Shown: in pieces, positions 8,451-18,912 of the stretch
Layout of the letters: each line of letters opens with the position of its first letter
How positions within the stretch are numbered: position 1 is the stretch's first letter
Assembly (NCBI GenBank): GCA_002280515.1
Contig: NCEA01000010.1
Coordinates: 62,001 to 126,000, forward strand
Direction: 5' to 3'
Source: Rhodobacterales bacterium 32-67-9
GTDB lineage: Bacteria > Pseudomonadota > Alphaproteobacteria > Rhodobacterales > Rhodobacteraceae
DNA: 64,000 bases
The notes under the pieces: model-generated
Seen by the model: the letters and a program-made list of their open reading frames with translations, nothing else
What the model was told of the DNA's origin: nothing
Databases searched by the model: none
Position numbers and translations under genes: made by a program

Positions 8451-8933
8451 ATGTCCACCATCGCCGCCTGGCCCGGTCGGGCCGAAATGTGGCTCGACGA
8501 TCGCGGCAAGGGCGCCTGGATCGCCGCCACGGTGCTCGGCTTCATCGTCTTCTGGCCGATCGGCCTCTTCCTTCTCGCCTACATGATCTGGAGCAAGCGC
8601 ATGTTCTCGAAATCCTGCGGCTCGGCCCGCCACGACGTTCATTCCCACATGGCCCGCTGCCATTCGCGGCGCCACGGCTTCCGCACCTCGGGCAATACCG
8701 CCTTCGACGCCTACAAGGCCGACACGCTCGACCGGCTGGAGCGCGAGCAGGAAGAGTTCGAGGGTTTCCTGAAGCGGCTGCGCGAAAGCAAGGACAAGGC
8801 CGAATTCGACCAATACCTGGATGAACGCGCCCGGGCGGCCCGCGACACCGACAACGACGCCGATAACGACGGCGGCAACGATGCTGGCCATAGCCGCCCG
8901 ACGCCGGGCCGCCCGGAACCGGGCCGCTACTGA
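8451..8933 (+). CDS. DUF2852 domain membrane protein
   Basis: The start at 8451 is chosen because GGAGGA lies about nine bases upstream, while a longer frame from 8376 would use a TTG inside the promoter. The 160-aa product begins [14 protein letters not shown]. It has one membrane helix at about 22-46 ([20 protein letters not shown]), then a Cys/His/Arg-rich stretch ([20 protein letters not shown]), an acidic coiled coil at about 95-130 and a disordered tail ([13 protein letters not shown]). This layout is that of DUF2852 proteins of alphaproteobacteria, whose function is not known to me. It has its own terminator at 8953-8980. Confidence 0.85.
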   Translation: MSTIAAWPGRAEMWLDDRGKGAWIAATVLGFIVFWPIGLFLLAYMIWSKRMFSKSCGSARHDVHSHMARCHSRRHGFRTSGNTAFDAYKADTLDRLEREQEEFEGFLKRLRESKDKAEFDQYLDERARAARDTDNDADNDGGNDAGHSRPTPGRPEPGRY

Positions 8934-8952
8934 CCCCCGGCCAGATGGACGG

Positions 8953-8985
8953 ATACGGTCCGGCGAAAGCCGGGCCGTATCGTTT
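8953..8985 (+). terminator. Terminator after the DUF2852 gene
   Basis: A 12-bp stem (ATACGGTCCGGC with GCCGGGCCGTAT, one T-G wobble) is closed by a GAAA tetraloop, followed by CGTTTCT. It starts 19 bases past the stop at 8933. Confidence 0.8.
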
Positions 8986-9096
8986 CTACCGGGGGATGAG
9001 AGGAATTGTCCTGAACTCGGGGCTTGGCGGACGGGACCACGCTTGCTAACGTCGCGGCATCGCTCAACGAGTTCAACCGACCGCAGACGGCCGATC

Positions 9097-9933
9097 ATGC
9101 GCCATACGCTTCCCATCGCGCCCCAGTTCTACGTGACGGCCCCGCAGCCCTGCCCCTACCTCGAGGGCCGGTCGGAGCGGAAATTGTTCACCGCGCTTCA
9201 GGGCGAGAATGCCGAGAAGCTGAACGACGCGCTGTCGAAGCAGGGGTTCCGGCGTTCGCAGAACGTGCTTTACCGGCCGTCCTGTGCCGAATGCACCGCC
9301 TGCCTGTCGGCCCGTATCCGGGTCGCGGATTTCATCCCGAGCAAGAGCCAGCGGCGGACCATCCGGCGCAACGCCTATCTCAGGCGCGACGCCACCAGCC
9401 CCTGGGCGACCGAGGACCAGTACGGGCTTTTCCGCCGCTATCTCGACAGCCGGCATTCCGATGGCGGCATGGCCGACATGGATATCTTCGAATTCGCCGC
9501 GATGATCGAGGAGACGCCGGTGAAGAGCCGCGTCGTCGAATATTCGGCCGCGCCGGAGGAGCCGGGCGGGCGGCGCATCCTGACGGCGGTCTGCCTCACG
9601 GATGTGCTCGATGACGGGCTGAGCATGGTCTACAGCTTCTACGAGCCGGACAAGGTCGGCGACAGCCTCGGCACCTTCATCATCCTCGACCATGTCGAGA
9701 TCGCCCGCCGCGCCGGCCTGCCCTACGTCTACCTCGGCTACTGGGTGCCGGGGAGCCGCAAGATGGGCTACAAGGCCGGCTTCAACGCGCTCGAGATCTA
9801 CAAGAACGGCCGCTGGCAGGACATCGGCAATCCGGCCGACCACACCGGCGAGACCCATCCCCTGTCGGTCGATCCCATCGCCGAGCAGGTCGCCCGGATC
9901 GCGCTGCCGGAAGCCCGGCCGGCGCGGGGCTGA
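9097..9933 (+). CDS. bpt: Bpt-type leucyl-tRNA-protein transferase (N-degron pathway)
   Basis: The enzyme transfers leucine from Leu-tRNA to N-terminal Asp/Glu of proteins, marking them for ClpAP via ClpS. The 278-aa product carries the ATE N-terminal domain with the cysteine motif [10 protein letters not shown] (C63, C66, C69) and an earlier Cys at 19 (PQPCPYL), then the GNAT-like C-terminal domain with [16 protein letters not shown] chose the start at [10 protein letters not shown] because homology begins here; the frame stays open upstream to 8821 but that part is low-complexity and overlaps the terminator and the DUF2852 gene. The SD is weak. Confidence 0.93.
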   Translation: MRHTLPIAPQFYVTAPQPCPYLEGRSERKLFTALQGENAEKLNDALSKQGFRRSQNVLYRPSCAECTACLSARIRVADFIPSKSQRRTIRRNAYLRRDATSPWATEDQYGLFRRYLDSRHSDGGMADMDIFEFAAMIEETPVKSRVVEYSAAPEEPGGRRILTAVCLTDVLDDGLSMVYSFYEPDKVGDSLGTFIILDHVEIARRAGLPYVYLGYWVPGSRKMGYKAGFNALEIYKNGRWQDIGNPADHTGETHPLSVDPIAEQVARIALPEARPARG

Positions 9934-10018
9934 CCGGCCGGCCCCGGCAACGTATCGGCGGCGCGGGGGGGGGCGGCATCGCCTCACCGCAGACCCCGCC
10001 AATCGCCGGCGCCCGGCG

Positions 10019-12376
<2,358 letters not shown>

Positions 12377-12390
12377 GGTCCATCCGTTCC

Positions 12391-13317
12391 TTAATGCGTG
12401 CCTTCGTAGGCGTCTTCGCCCGCGCCGAGACTGTCCCTGTCGAGATACTTGCCCTCGCTCGCCGGCCCTTCGATCCACTCCAGCAGCGAGCGGTAGAAGA
12501 AGGCGATCGCGTGCAGGAAGGTCAGCGCCACGAAACTGAGGATCAGCAGCTTGAAGAGGAAATAGGCGTCAAAGCCGTTGGGCGAGAAGCCGATGGTCTC
12601 GATGTTCCAGCGCACCGCCTTGGCCTTCAGAAGCAGCTTGTCGAGCGTGTCCGAGGCCGAAGTGTTCGGCACCACCATCACCCGCCAGAAGAACGACCAG
12701 GCGAAAAGCCAGGTCAGCACCGCGACCGGCACCATGAAGACCAGAGAGCCTACCATGTCGATGGCCTTCTTCCAGCGGTAGGAGACGTTGGAATAGACAA
12801 GGTCGACGCGGACATGGCCGCCTTGCACGAAGGTGTAGGTAACACAGAGCGCCACGATCATCGCGTTGTAGAGCTTCAGTTCCTCCGACCACCACGACAA
12901 GTCCTTGGTGAAGCCGATGCCGAAGGCACCGAACTCGATCTGGGCGACGCGGAAGATGCGCTGGAGAAAGACAATCACGATCTGCTGGATCACCATGATC
13001 AGCCCGACCCAGGCAACGATCCGGCCCAGCGTGTTGGCGAACCATTCGAGCCCGCGCACATAGGCCCACATGACCGGCCGGCGCCAGAGGCCGATGGCGG
13101 TCAGCACCAGGAAGATCACGAGGAGGACGAAGAAGAATTCCCGCGAGGCGCCGTAGTAGATGAACCGCATCAGCGATTCCTTCACCTCCGGCGTCGGCAT
13201 CGGCTTGTTGATGTATGGAAGCCAGGCCAGCCACTCGCCCGGGTGGGTAAGCGCGTAAAAGACGTTCGCGAAGGCGTTCAGGATACTGGCGAAGAACCAC
13301 CCGATGGCGTCCACCAT
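12391..13317 (-). CDS. TRAP transporter small permease (DctQ type)
   Basis: The 308-aa protein is the small membrane subunit of the TRAP system. It is longer than a classical DctQ (about 170-200 aa) because of an N-terminal extension with one to two extra helices and a longer periplasmic loop. The core DctQ signature GHVRVDLVYSNVSYRWKKAIDM lies in the middle, preceded by a helix with ALCVTYTFVQG. The start is set at MVDAIGWFFAS (13317) because GGGGGGATG lies just upstream; an upstream ATG at 13353 lacks an SD. It sits between dctP and dctM in the expected order. Confidence 0.9.
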   Translation of the reverse strand: MVDAIGWFFASILNAFANVFYALTHPGEWLAWLPYINKPMPTPEVKESLMRFIYYGASREFFFVLLVIFLVLTAIGLWRRPVMWAYVRGLEWFANTLGRIVAWVGLIMVIQQIVIVFLQRIFRVAQIEFGAFGIGFTKDLSWWSEELKLYNAMIVALCVTYTFVQGGHVRVDLVYSNVSYRWKKAIDMVGSLVFMVPVAVLTWLFAWSFFWRVMVVPNTSASDTLDKLLLKAKAVRWNIETIGFSPNGFDAYFLFKLLILSFVALTFLHAIAFFYRSLLEWIEGPASEGKYLDRDSLGAGEDAYEGTH

Positions 13318-13366
13318 CACATCCCCCCATGGCTCATACGGCGCGTTTCGCACTCGCGTTGGTTAT

Positions 13367-13402
13367 GTCCCCCGGCCGCATGGGCCGGAGGACGGTTTTT
13401 TT
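13367..13402 (+). terminator. Plus-strand intrinsic terminator-like hairpin inside the minus-strand TRAP operon
   Basis: On the plus strand an 11-bp stem (GTCCCCCGGCC with GGCCGGAGGAC, one mismatch) closes a GCATG loop and is followed by GG and seven T. On the coding (minus) strand the A run precedes the hairpin, so it cannot terminate the operon. It could instead stabilise the abundant dctP mRNA 3' end, or stop antisense transcription. It lies between dctP (stop at 13417) and dctQ (start at 13317). Confidence 0.6.
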
Positions 13403-13416
13403 GCGGATGTCGGGCC

Positions 13417-14502
13417 TCAGCCCAGGGTGCGGTCGCGCTGCGCCGTATAGGCGCCGTCCGACAGCTTGATCCAGGCCGAGGACGATTTCATCGACGGGAT
13501 GTAACTGTCGTAGATCTTCTTGTAGAGTTCGTCGCCCATGTTCTCGTCGTGAACTTCCTGCGCCGCCTTGGCAAAGGCATCCCAGACGGTGTCCGGGAAT
13601 TCCAGCGTCTTGACGCCGGCCGCCTGAAGCCGCGCGAGAGCGGCCGAGTTGTTGGCGAGGAACTGCGCGAGGTTCCACTGATGCGCCTCGCCGGCAGCGA
13701 TCTCGTAGATCTTCTGCTGGGCAGGGGTCAGGCTGTCGAAGACCTCGCGGTTCATGGCAAGCGAGAGGCCGGCGCCCGGCTCGTGGAAGCCAGCGGTGTA
13801 GTAGATCTTGGTGATCTCCTGGAAGCCGGCCTTCTCGTCGGCCCAGGGGCCGATCCACTCGGTACCGTCAATGGCGCCGGAGGACAGCGCCTGATACACT
13901 TCGCCGCCCGGAAGGTTCTGGACGCTCGCGCCGAGCTTGCCGAGCGCCTTGCCGCCAAGGCCGGGCATGCGGAACTTGAGGCCGTTGAAATCCTCGGGTC
14001 CGGCGATTTCCTTGTGGAACCAGCCGCCGGCCTGTGCGCCGGTGTTGCCGCCGAGATAGGACTTCAAGCCGAAAATCTGGCCCAGTTCGTCATGCAACTC
14101 CATCCCGCCGCCATGGTAGTACCAGTTGGCAAGTTCCTGGGCGGTCATGCCCATCGGAACGCTGGTGAAGAAGGCATAGCCCGGATGCTGGCCGACGAAA
14201 TAGTAGTCGGCGCCATGATACATGTCGGCCTGTCCCGATGTGACCGCGTCAAAGACCTCGAAGGCACCGACGAGTTCGCCGGCGGCCTTGAGATCGACGG
14301 TCAGCTGGCCATCGGTCATCGCGGTGATCGAGTCGGCGCAGCGCTGGGCCGCGTCGTGGACCCCCGCGAGGCCGCGCGACCAGGTGGTCACGAGCGTCAG
14401 GGTCCGGTTGCCTTGCGCATAAAGCGGAGCTGCCAACGTGCTTGCGGCGGCCGCGGCCGAGCCGCCCACGGCAGCCTTCGTCAGAAATGAACGACGGTCC
14501 AT
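13417..14502 (-). CDS. TRAP transporter substrate-binding protein, TakP-like (DctP family)
   Basis: This is the periplasmic receptor of the TRAP system, 361 aa from the ATG at 14502, which has GGGAGG nine bases upstream. The N-terminus MDRRSFLTKAAVGG carries a twin-arginine-like signal with cleavage after about residue 28 (PLYAQG). The DctP fold is clear: GGNTGAQAGGWF, GLKFRMPGLGGKALGKLG (the conserved Arg that binds the substrate carboxylate) and IDGTEWIGPWADEKAGF. The EW pair and GGWF motifs match the mannitol/chloroaromatic (COG4663) branch, which includes the 2-oxoacid-binding TakP of R. sphaeroides. A carboxylate or 2-oxoacid is therefore the likely ligand (inference). Confidence 0.93.
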   Translation of the reverse strand: MDRRSFLTKAAVGGSAAAAASTLAAPLYAQGNRTLTLVTTWSRGLAGVHDAAQRCADSITAMTDGQLTVDLKAAGELVGAFEVFDAVTSGQADMYHGADYYFVGQHPGYAFFTSVPMGMTAQELANWYYHGGGMELHDELGQIFGLKSYLGGNTGAQAGGWFHKEIAGPEDFNGLKFRMPGLGGKALGKLGASVQNLPGGEVYQALSSGAIDGTEWIGPWADEKAGFQEITKIYYTAGFHEPGAGLSLAMNREVFDSLTPAQQKIYEIAAGEAHQWNLAQFLANNSAALARLQAAGVKTLEFPDTVWDAFAKAAQEVHDENMGDELYKKIYDSYIPSMKSSSAWIKLSDGAYTAQRDRTLG

Positions 14503-14609
14503 TCGGGTTTTACCTCCCATTGAGTATGTTCTCCCAAAGACGCCCGCCCGCCTTGCCGGCGGATCATTGCGACTGGCCAGACAGTAGCGGCGCAGTTCCA
14601 TCATGGGAA

Positions 14610-14625
14610 TACCGAGTACTGCGTA
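14610..14625. promoter_or_regulatory. Candidate response-regulator site in the divergent TRAP/kinase gap
   Basis: The 16-bp dyad TACCGAGTACTGCGTA (TAC-N2-AGTACT-N2-GTA; 12 of 16 positions symmetrical) lies in the 257-bp gap between dctP and the divergent histidine kinase gene. NarL/LuxR-type response regulators bind such short spaced dyads, and one is encoded by the adjacent pair. No consensus was tested. Confidence 0.4.
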
Positions 14626-14759
14626 GATATCCGGCAATTTGCCGCGTCCGCGCCAAGGTGACCGCGCCCGGACCCGAGGGATCGCGAATTGACGGCCCCG
14701 GCTTGACCTGCTCATTCTGAGGAGCGAAACGGGGATCACCCCGAAAGGAGCGCGCCGCG

Positions 14760-16193
14760 ATGCGGGCCGGTGTGACACGACTGAGGCGCGCCTTGCGTCT
14801 CTCCTACGGCCAGAAGATCTACCTCCTGGCAACGCTGCCGCTCGTCGTCGCGGCGGCGGCGATCGCGGTTCTCGTCGCGAACCAGTCGCGCGCGCTTGCC
14901 GAACGCGAGATCGCCGGCCTCGAGGCGCAGCTCATCGCGGTGAAGAAGGAAGAACTCCGGAACTACATCTCCCTCGCCCGGACGGCCTTCAACGCGATCT
15001 ACGGCAATGCCCTGCCAGACGATGAGGCGGCCAAGACCAAGGTGGCGCAGATCCTCGCCGCGATGATCTACGGGCAGGACGGCTACTTCTTCGTCTACGA
15101 CTATGACGGCACCAATATCGTCGCACCGCGCCAGACCTGGCTGATCAACCGCAACTGGGCCGGCACCACCGACGCCGAAGGGACACCGGTCGTGGACGAA
15201 CTGATCCGCATCGCCCGGCAGGGCGGCGGCTATCACTCCTATCTCTGGCCGAAACCCTCGACGGGGGAGCCGGCGCAGATGGTGTCCTATGTCGTCGGGC
15301 TTCAGGACTGGCGCTGGGCGGTGGGGACAGGCGTCTTCCTCGACGATGTGCTGGGATCGGTTGCCGCCGCGCGGGCCGAGACCGAGGCGCGGGTGCGCCG
15401 CACCTTCCAGTGGATCGCCGCAATCGCACTTGGCGCGGTGCTCTTCGTCTTCGCCTCCGGAATGGGGATCACGATCCGCGAACGGCGCCTCGCCGACGCC
15501 AAGCTGAAGAAGCTGACCCAGCGGATCATCGACACCCAGGAGGAGGAGCGCGGCCGCGTCGCGCGCGAACTCCACGATTCCATCTCGCAGATCCTCGTCG
15601 GCGTGCGCTACACGCTCGACCTCGCCCGCCGCCGGCTCGGCCTCGGCGATCCGCGCGCGGAAGAAAGCCTCTCGACCGGGATCGAGCGGCTGAACGGCGC
15701 GATCGGCGAGGTGCGCCGGATCAGCCGCGACCTGCGCCCCGGCGTTCTCGACGACCTCGGCCTCGGCCCGGCCTTGCAGTCGCTGGTCGAGGAATTCGGC
15801 CGCCGCACCGGGATCCGGACCGAGTTCGAGACCGTGGTGTTCCGCAACCGGCTCGACCAGGAGGCGAAGATCGCCCTCTACCGGATCGCGCAGGAAGCGC
15901 TGACGAATATCGAGAAGCATTCCGGCGCGACCCGGATCCGCCTGGTGGTGCGCGGCCACAAGCAGGGCGCGATGCTGCGCATCGAGGATGACGGTTGCGG
16001 CATCGGCGCGACGCGCGAGGATACCGCCGAAGGCGGCCTCGGCCTGCGCAACATGGCCGAGCGGATGGAGCAGCTCGACGGAAGCCTGCGTGTCCTCTCC
16101 TCCAGCTCCGGCACCGTGATCGAGGCGCAGGTGCCCCTGAGCCATATGCTGCCGCCCGCCGGACAGGCGCCGAAGACCGGAACCACCGCATGA
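14760..16193 (+). CDS. Cache-domain sensor histidine kinase (NarX/HisKA_3 class)
   Basis: The 477-aa membrane sensor has a helix at about 20-42, then a periplasmic single Cache domain at about 45-200 (motifs YGQDGYFFVYD and GTTDAEGTPVVDELI), and a second helix at about 217-235. A HisKA_3 dimerisation domain follows, with the phosphorylatable His at H272 (ARELHDSISQ), and then a HATPase domain with ALTNIEKHSGA and DDGCGIG. Cache domains of this type bind small organic acids outside the cell. Being divergent to a TakP-like TRAP operon, it very likely senses the substrate of that transporter. SD AAAGGAGCG precedes the ATG. Its stop overlaps the regulator start by ATGA. Confidence 0.93.
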   Translation: MRAGVTRLRRALRLSYGQKIYLLATLPLVVAAAAIAVLVANQSRALAEREIAGLEAQLIAVKKEELRNYISLARTAFNAIYGNALPDDEAAKTKVAQILAAMIYGQDGYFFVYDYDGTNIVAPRQTWLINRNWAGTTDAEGTPVVDELIRIARQGGGYHSYLWPKPSTGEPAQMVSYVVGLQDWRWAVGTGVFLDDVLGSVAAARAETEARVRRTFQWIAAIALGAVLFVFASGMGITIRERRLADAKLKKLTQRIIDTQEEERGRVARELHDSISQILVGVRYTLDLARRRLGLGDPRAEESLSTGIERLNGAIGEVRRISRDLRPGVLDDLGLGPALQSLVEEFGRRTGIRTEFETVVFRNRLDQEAKIALYRIAQEALTNIEKHSGATRIRLVVRGHKQGAMLRIEDDGCGIGATREDTAEGGLGLRNMAERMEQLDGSLRVLSSSSGTVIEAQVPLSHMLPPAGQAPKTGTTA

Positions 16194-16834
16194 CCCAGCC
16201 GATCCGCATTCTCATCGTCGACGATCACCCGATGGTCACCGAAGGCATCCGCGCCATCCTCGAGACCTACGAGGATATCGAGGTGGTCGGCACCCTCGCC
16301 AACGGCCAGGAGGCGATCGACCAGGCCGCGGCGCTGGCGCCCGACGTGATCCTGCTCGACCTCAACATGCCGCAGGTCAACGGATTGTCGGCGACCGAGA
16401 TCCTGCTCGAACGCAACCCCGACACGCGGATCGTGATCCTGTCAATGCACGACAGCCCCGAATACATCTCTACGGCGCTCCGGCACGGCGCGATGGGCTA
16501 TATCCTGAAGGACGTCCCGATCGAGGAGATCAAATGCGCCGTCGACCGGGTGATGGCCGGCCAGCGCTATCTTTGCACCGGCGCCACGGCGAGCCTCAAT
16601 CCCGGCACGGCGGACGGGCGCGAGCCGCTCACCCAGCGCGAACAGACGATCCTTCTGGAACTGGCTCAGGGCAAGTCGAACAAGGATGTGGCGGCCGAAC
16701 TCGACATATCGGTCCGCACGGTCGAGACGCACCGCAAGAACATCAAGCGCAAGCTCGGTATCGCGACGACCGCGGGGCTGACACGCTACGCGATGGAGCA
16801 CGGGGTGCTGCAAGGCACCGGCAAGGGCTTCTGA
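16190..16834 (+). CDS. NarL/LuxR-family response regulator
   Basis: The 214-aa protein has a receiver domain (acidic pair D11-D12, phospho-acceptor D57 in ILLDLNMPQ, Lys in YILKDVP) and a C-terminal LuxR-type helix-turn-helix at about 150-205 (EPLTQREQTILLELAQGKSN, then VRTVETHRKNIKRKLG). The start ATG at 16190 overlaps the kinase stop in ATGA, so the two are co-translated partners. Its probable target is the divergent TRAP promoter, with the dyad at 14610-14625 as a candidate site. Confidence 0.94.
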   Translation: MTQPIRILIVDDHPMVTEGIRAILETYEDIEVVGTLANGQEAIDQAAALAPDVILLDLNMPQVNGLSATEILLERNPDTRIVILSMHDSPEYISTALRHGAMGYILKDVPIEEIKCAVDRVMAGQRYLCTGATASLNPGTADGREPLTQREQTILLELAQGKSNKDVAAELDISVRTVETHRKNIKRKLGIATTAGLTRYAMEHGVLQGTGKGF

Positions 16835-16866
16835 ACCGGCCTGCGGCTCCGCGTCGGAACCCGGCA

Positions 16867-16896
16867 TTTCTTCTGTTCCAAAATACCTCCGGGGGG
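16867..16896 (+). repeat. Dispersed intergenic repeat, copy B (CTTCTGTTCC subfamily)
   Basis: The unit reads TTTCTTCTGTTCC followed by AAAATACCTCCGGGGGG. It matches copy C (inverted, 42315-42345) at all but two or three positions and shares the AAATAYCYCC core with copies A and D. It starts 33 bases past the response-regulator stop and is followed by two GC hairpins. Confidence 0.7.
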
Positions 16897-16900
16897 TGAA

Positions 16901-16940
16901 TTGCCGGCCGCAGGCGGCAAGAGGGGGCGGGACGCCCCCT
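16901..16940. terminator. Double hairpin between convergent regulator and YdcZ genes
   Basis: Two stem-loops lie back to back. The first is TTGCCG...CGGCAA at 16901-16920; the second is AGGGGGCG-GGA-CGCCCCCT at 16923-16940, followed by TCTCCCC. Both genes converge on this spot, so the hairpins probably end transcription in both directions. No long T run is present. Confidence 0.55.
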
Positions 16941-16958
16941 TCTCCCCCGCCCGCCGGC

Positions 16959-17408
16959 TCAGCCGCGCTGGGTCAGGAACACCCCCGCCGTCATCAGCGC
17001 GAGCCCCGCCGCCCGCATCGGCGTTATCTGCCGCACGATGGCCCCCATCAGCCCGAACTGGTCGATGACGGCGGCCGAGACGAGCTGGCCCAGCAACACG
17101 CAGGTGATCGCGTTCCCGAGGCCGAAGCGCGGCGCCACCCAGGTGATCGAGAGGACGTAGAATGCCACGAGCAGGCCGCCGAGGAACAGATGCTTCGGCT
17201 GCCCCGGTGCGGCGGCCAGCGCGCCGGTTCCGCCGGTCGCGATCATCGCCAGCAGGGCGCCGAGGAAGGCCACCGCGAAGAGGATCGTCCCCGCCGCCGC
17301 CGGCGACTCGATCCGGCCGCCCAGCTTGGCGTTCAGCGCAGCGAGGATCGGAATGCCGATCCCCGCCATCAGCATGATCGCTGCGTAGCGCATGGTGTCC
17401 GTCGTCAT
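16959..17408 (-). CDS. YdcZ-type DMT transporter (DUF606)
   Basis: The 149-aa protein is almost entirely hydrophobic, with about five helices. It begins MTTDTMRYAAIMLMAGIGIP and contains GLLVAFYVLSITWVAPRFG and FGLGNAITCVLLGQLVSAA. Length and motifs match the single-domain YdcZ (DUF606) branch of the drug/metabolite transporter superfamily, whose members usually act as dimers. The start at 17408 is set by GGAAGA immediately upstream and by the family N-terminus; the frame stays open further upstream through non-homologous Arg-rich sequence. The substrate is unknown. Confidence 0.87.
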   Translation of the reverse strand: MTTDTMRYAAIMLMAGIGIPILAALNAKLGGRIESPAAAGTILFAVAFLGALLAMIATGGTGALAAAPGQPKHLFLGGLLVAFYVLSITWVAPRFGLGNAITCVLLGQLVSAAVIDQFGLMGAIVRQITPMRAAGLALMTAGVFLTQRG

Positions 17409-17636
17409 TCTTCCAGCCCCTCGTCGTAGCAGGCATGTCCGTCGCGGGCGATCCTGACGGCGCCTCGGGACATTGTCCATCCGCTTCCCCATGATCCCGT
17501 CCCGCGCGCGCCCCGCGCGGGTGCCTTGGCAGCATCGCGGGCGATGCGACTTCAACCAGTCGTCGCGCCAAAAAGCGCCCTCCTCCCCTTGCAAAACCGG
17601 CCGGCCGCCCGATCTTGAACGGAACCCCAACGGGAG

Positions 17637-18563
17637 ATGATCTTGACCTATGTATTGTTCCTGGCCGGACTCGTCGGCCTCTTTTTCGGTGGTGAGTTTC
17701 TGATCAGGGGGGCAGTCGGGATCGCCCGCCGACTACATGTCCCGCCGCTGGTCATCGGCCTGACCATCGTCGGCTTCGGCACCTCGACGCCGGAACTTCT
17801 GGTCTCGCTCCAGGCCGCGATGGCGGGTGCGCCCTCGCTGGCGATCGGAAATGTCATCGGCTCCAACATCGCGAACATCCTGCTGATCCTGGGGCTGTCG
17901 TCCCTGATCGCGGTCGTGCCGCTCCGGTTCGCCGACATGCGCCGCGATTTCGCTGTGATGATCGGGGCCACCCTGCTCTTGTGGTTGATGTTCGCGGGCG
18001 GAGTCGTGTCGCGGGTCGAGGGGACAGTCCTGACCGCGGGGCTTTTCCTCTATCTCTGGATCTCGCTGAAGGGTACGGCCGGCAGCGCGCCGCCACAGGA
18101 CGAAGTGGAGACGATCCCGCTCTGGCAGAGCATCGCCTTCGCAGTCGCAGGGCTCATTGTCCTGATGGTCGGCGCGCGGCTTCTGGTCGACAGCGCGACC
18201 GAGATCGCCCGCACCTTCGGCGTGAGCGAGGCGGTGATCGGCCTGACCATCGTCGCGGTCGGAACCTCGCTGCCGGAACTGGCGACCTCGATCATCGCCG
18301 CGATGCGACGCCACCCCGAACTCGCGGTCGGCAACATCCTCGGCTCCAACGTCTTCAACATCCTCGGCATCCTCGGCATCACCGCGCTGGTCACGCCGAT
18401 CCCGGTGGAAGCCCGCTTTGCCGGGCTCGACATGGCGCTGGCGCTCGCATCGGCGCTGACAATGGTCGGATTTGCGATGTTCGGCGGGCGGATCGGCCGG
18501 TTCGGTGGTGGCGCGCTGTTGATCGGCTACGTCGGCTATATCGGACTGACGGCGGCGGTATAA
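17637..18563 (+). CDS. CaCA-family calcium/sodium antiporter (YrbG type)
   Basis: The 308-aa inner-membrane protein contains the two inverted alpha-repeats that define the family: GFGTSTPELLVS near residue 48 with IGNVIGSNIANILLILG, and AVGTSLPELATS with VGNILGSNVFNILGILG in the second half. The acidic residues of PEL that bind Ca2+ are intact in both repeats. It exchanges cytosolic Ca2+ for Na+ or H+. The start is either ATG 17637, which has GGGAG unusually close, or TTG 17643, which has better spacing from that SD; the difference is two residues. Confidence 0.93.
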   Translation: MILTYVLFLAGLVGLFFGGEFLIRGAVGIARRLHVPPLVIGLTIVGFGTSTPELLVSLQAAMAGAPSLAIGNVIGSNIANILLILGLSSLIAVVPLRFADMRRDFAVMIGATLLLWLMFAGGVVSRVEGTVLTAGLFLYLWISLKGTAGSAPPQDEVETIPLWQSIAFAVAGLIVLMVGARLLVDSATEIARTFGVSEAVIGLTIVAVGTSLPELATSIIAAMRRHPELAVGNILGSNVFNILGILGITALVTPIPVEARFAGLDMALALASALTMVGFAMFGGRIGRFGGGALLIGYVGYIGLTAAV

Positions 18564-18717
18564 CCGCCCCTGGCCCGCCGCTCCCGGGCGGCGCCAGGTC
18601 GGGTTGAGCGCCACCAGCGGTCGGGCAGATTCGCTTTCTTTCGCAAGTCCGCCGTGCGGGCGTAACAAAAATAGCCTCAAACCGCCGGTTGCGACACATT
18701 GTTCCGGATTTTGCCGG

Positions 18718-18746
18718 TTGACGCCCCCGTGAAGCCTGCATAATGT
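18718..18746 (+). promoter_or_regulatory. Promoter of the ilv leader and acetolactate synthase genes
   Basis: TTGACG (18718-18723), a 17-base spacer and TAATGT (18741-18746) make a near-consensus sigma-70 promoter. Transcription from about 18753 would include the leader peptide at 18778 and the attenuator before the first structural gene at 18913. Confidence 0.75.
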
Positions 18747-18777
18747 TCGCCGCGCAGCAGCAAAGGAACCCCGGGCG

Positions 18778-18825
18778 ATGGCACCGATCCTCGTACTTGG
18801 CAGGACATGGCGCATGGGCCGGTGA
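18778..18825 (+). CDS. ilv leader peptide, 15 aa, with Ile-Leu-Val-Leu run
   Basis: ATG at 18778, nine bases after AAAGGAA, opens a 16-codon frame: MAPILVLGRTWRMGR and stop. Residues 4-7 (codons at 18787-18798) are Ile, Leu, Val, Leu, that is, all three branched-chain amino acids. It lies between a good promoter and a terminator upstream of the acetolactate synthase genes. A ribosome stalled at these codons would leave 18811-18818 free to form the antiterminator; one reaching the stop at 18823 would cover it. This matches the logic of proteobacterial ilv leader peptides. Confidence 0.8.
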   Translation: MAPILVLGRTWRMGR

Positions 18826-18876
18826 CGGTTGACCATAGTGGTTCCCATGCGCCCCCGAAAATCTCGGGGGCTTTTT
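18809..18876 (+). promoter_or_regulatory. Transcription attenuator of the ilv genes (antiterminator/terminator switch)
   Basis: The terminator is GCCCCCGA (18851-18858), a five-base loop and TCGGGGGC (18864-18871), followed by TTTTTG. The antiterminator is a perfect 10-bp pairing of GGCGCATGGG (18809-18818) with CCCATGCGCC (18844-18853). The two structures share 18851-18853 and cannot form together. The 5' arm of the antiterminator lies inside the leader peptide, 11 bases past its Ile-Leu-Val-Leu codons. Shortage of these amino acids should therefore favour readthrough into the structural genes. Confidence 0.8.
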
Positions 18877-18912
18877 GTTGCGTAATGAACGGCACGGACG
18901 GAGAAAACAGAG

